From Fidelibacterota bacterium (GTDB taxonomy: Bacteria; Fidelibacterota; Marinisomatia; SCGC-AAA003-L08; D37C17): 15,334 bases of DNA. A program made the translations under genes and the position numbers. The stretch is from positions 1 through 15,334 of the forward strand of contig PANV01000047.1 in NCBI GenBank assembly GCA_002707765.1, written 5' to 3'. Positions 15,201-15,334 of the stretch are shown here, piece by piece. Within the stretch, counting starts at the first letter, position 1. Every line of letters starts with the position of its first letter. The notes below the pieces were generated by a model. It was not told the origin of the DNA and did not search any database. It saw only the letters and a list, made by a program, of their open reading frames with translations.

Positions 15201-15334
15201 TTTTTGAATTCTTTTAAAAAAATTATTCCAGGATTAATTTTAACTTCGCTAGTTGCATATATATCAGTAAGTATATCTTATTTATTCTTAATTGGTTCTG
15301 TTGCGATTGCAATTATAATTGGAATAATCATAAA

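Overview
This AT-rich window reads as chromosomal DNA from an uncultured member of the Fibrobacteres-Chlorobi-Bacteroidetes (FCB) group. Candidatus Marinimicrobia (SAR406) is my best guess. The reasons are the large Asp/Asn-rich secreted proteins, a C-terminal NPY-type (type IX secretion/FlgD-like) domain, a PorV/PorQ-family protein, a gingipain-like C25 protein and dockerin-like C-terminal tails. The assignment is an inference from gene content, not a phylogenetic test.

Region 1 (1-8137, + strand) is a tightly packed run of four genes with junctions of -4, +2 and +4 bases. It contains a large multidomain secreted surface protein (its start lies outside the window), a PorV/PorQ-family outer-membrane protein, a SurA-like periplasmic chaperone with a degenerate parvulin domain, and a multidomain arylsulfotransferase-like secreted enzyme ending in a dockerin-like tail. 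The set suggests secreted cargo encoded with part of the machinery that takes it to the outer membrane.

Region 2 (8142-13469) has a YwaF/TIGR02206-type membrane protein on the minus strand. It is divergent from a 1501-residue gingipain-like C25 protein. That protein carries Tyr where the family's catalytic His is expected, has two tandem copies of a beta-rich module, and ends in the same kind of dockerin-like tail as the arylsulfotransferase. Its TTG start is supported by a strong Shine-Dalgarno sequence and by an in-frame stop just upstream.

Region 3 (13488-15334) has a tandem GNAT acetyltransferase on the minus strand. It is divergent from an ETHE1-like persulfide dioxygenase, which is followed with overlap by the start of a YeiH-type exporter that runs off the window. 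The last two genes look like a small sulfide/persulfide oxidation and sulfite/sulfate export unit.

I see no tRNA, rRNA, CRISPR array, insertion sequence or phage gene. Coding density is very high, and the longest gene-free stretch is 123 bases (8841-8963). The most unusual points are the shared dockerin-like C-termini beside a separate NPY-type C-terminus, the altered active site of the C25 protein, and the 12-cysteine insert in the first protein.
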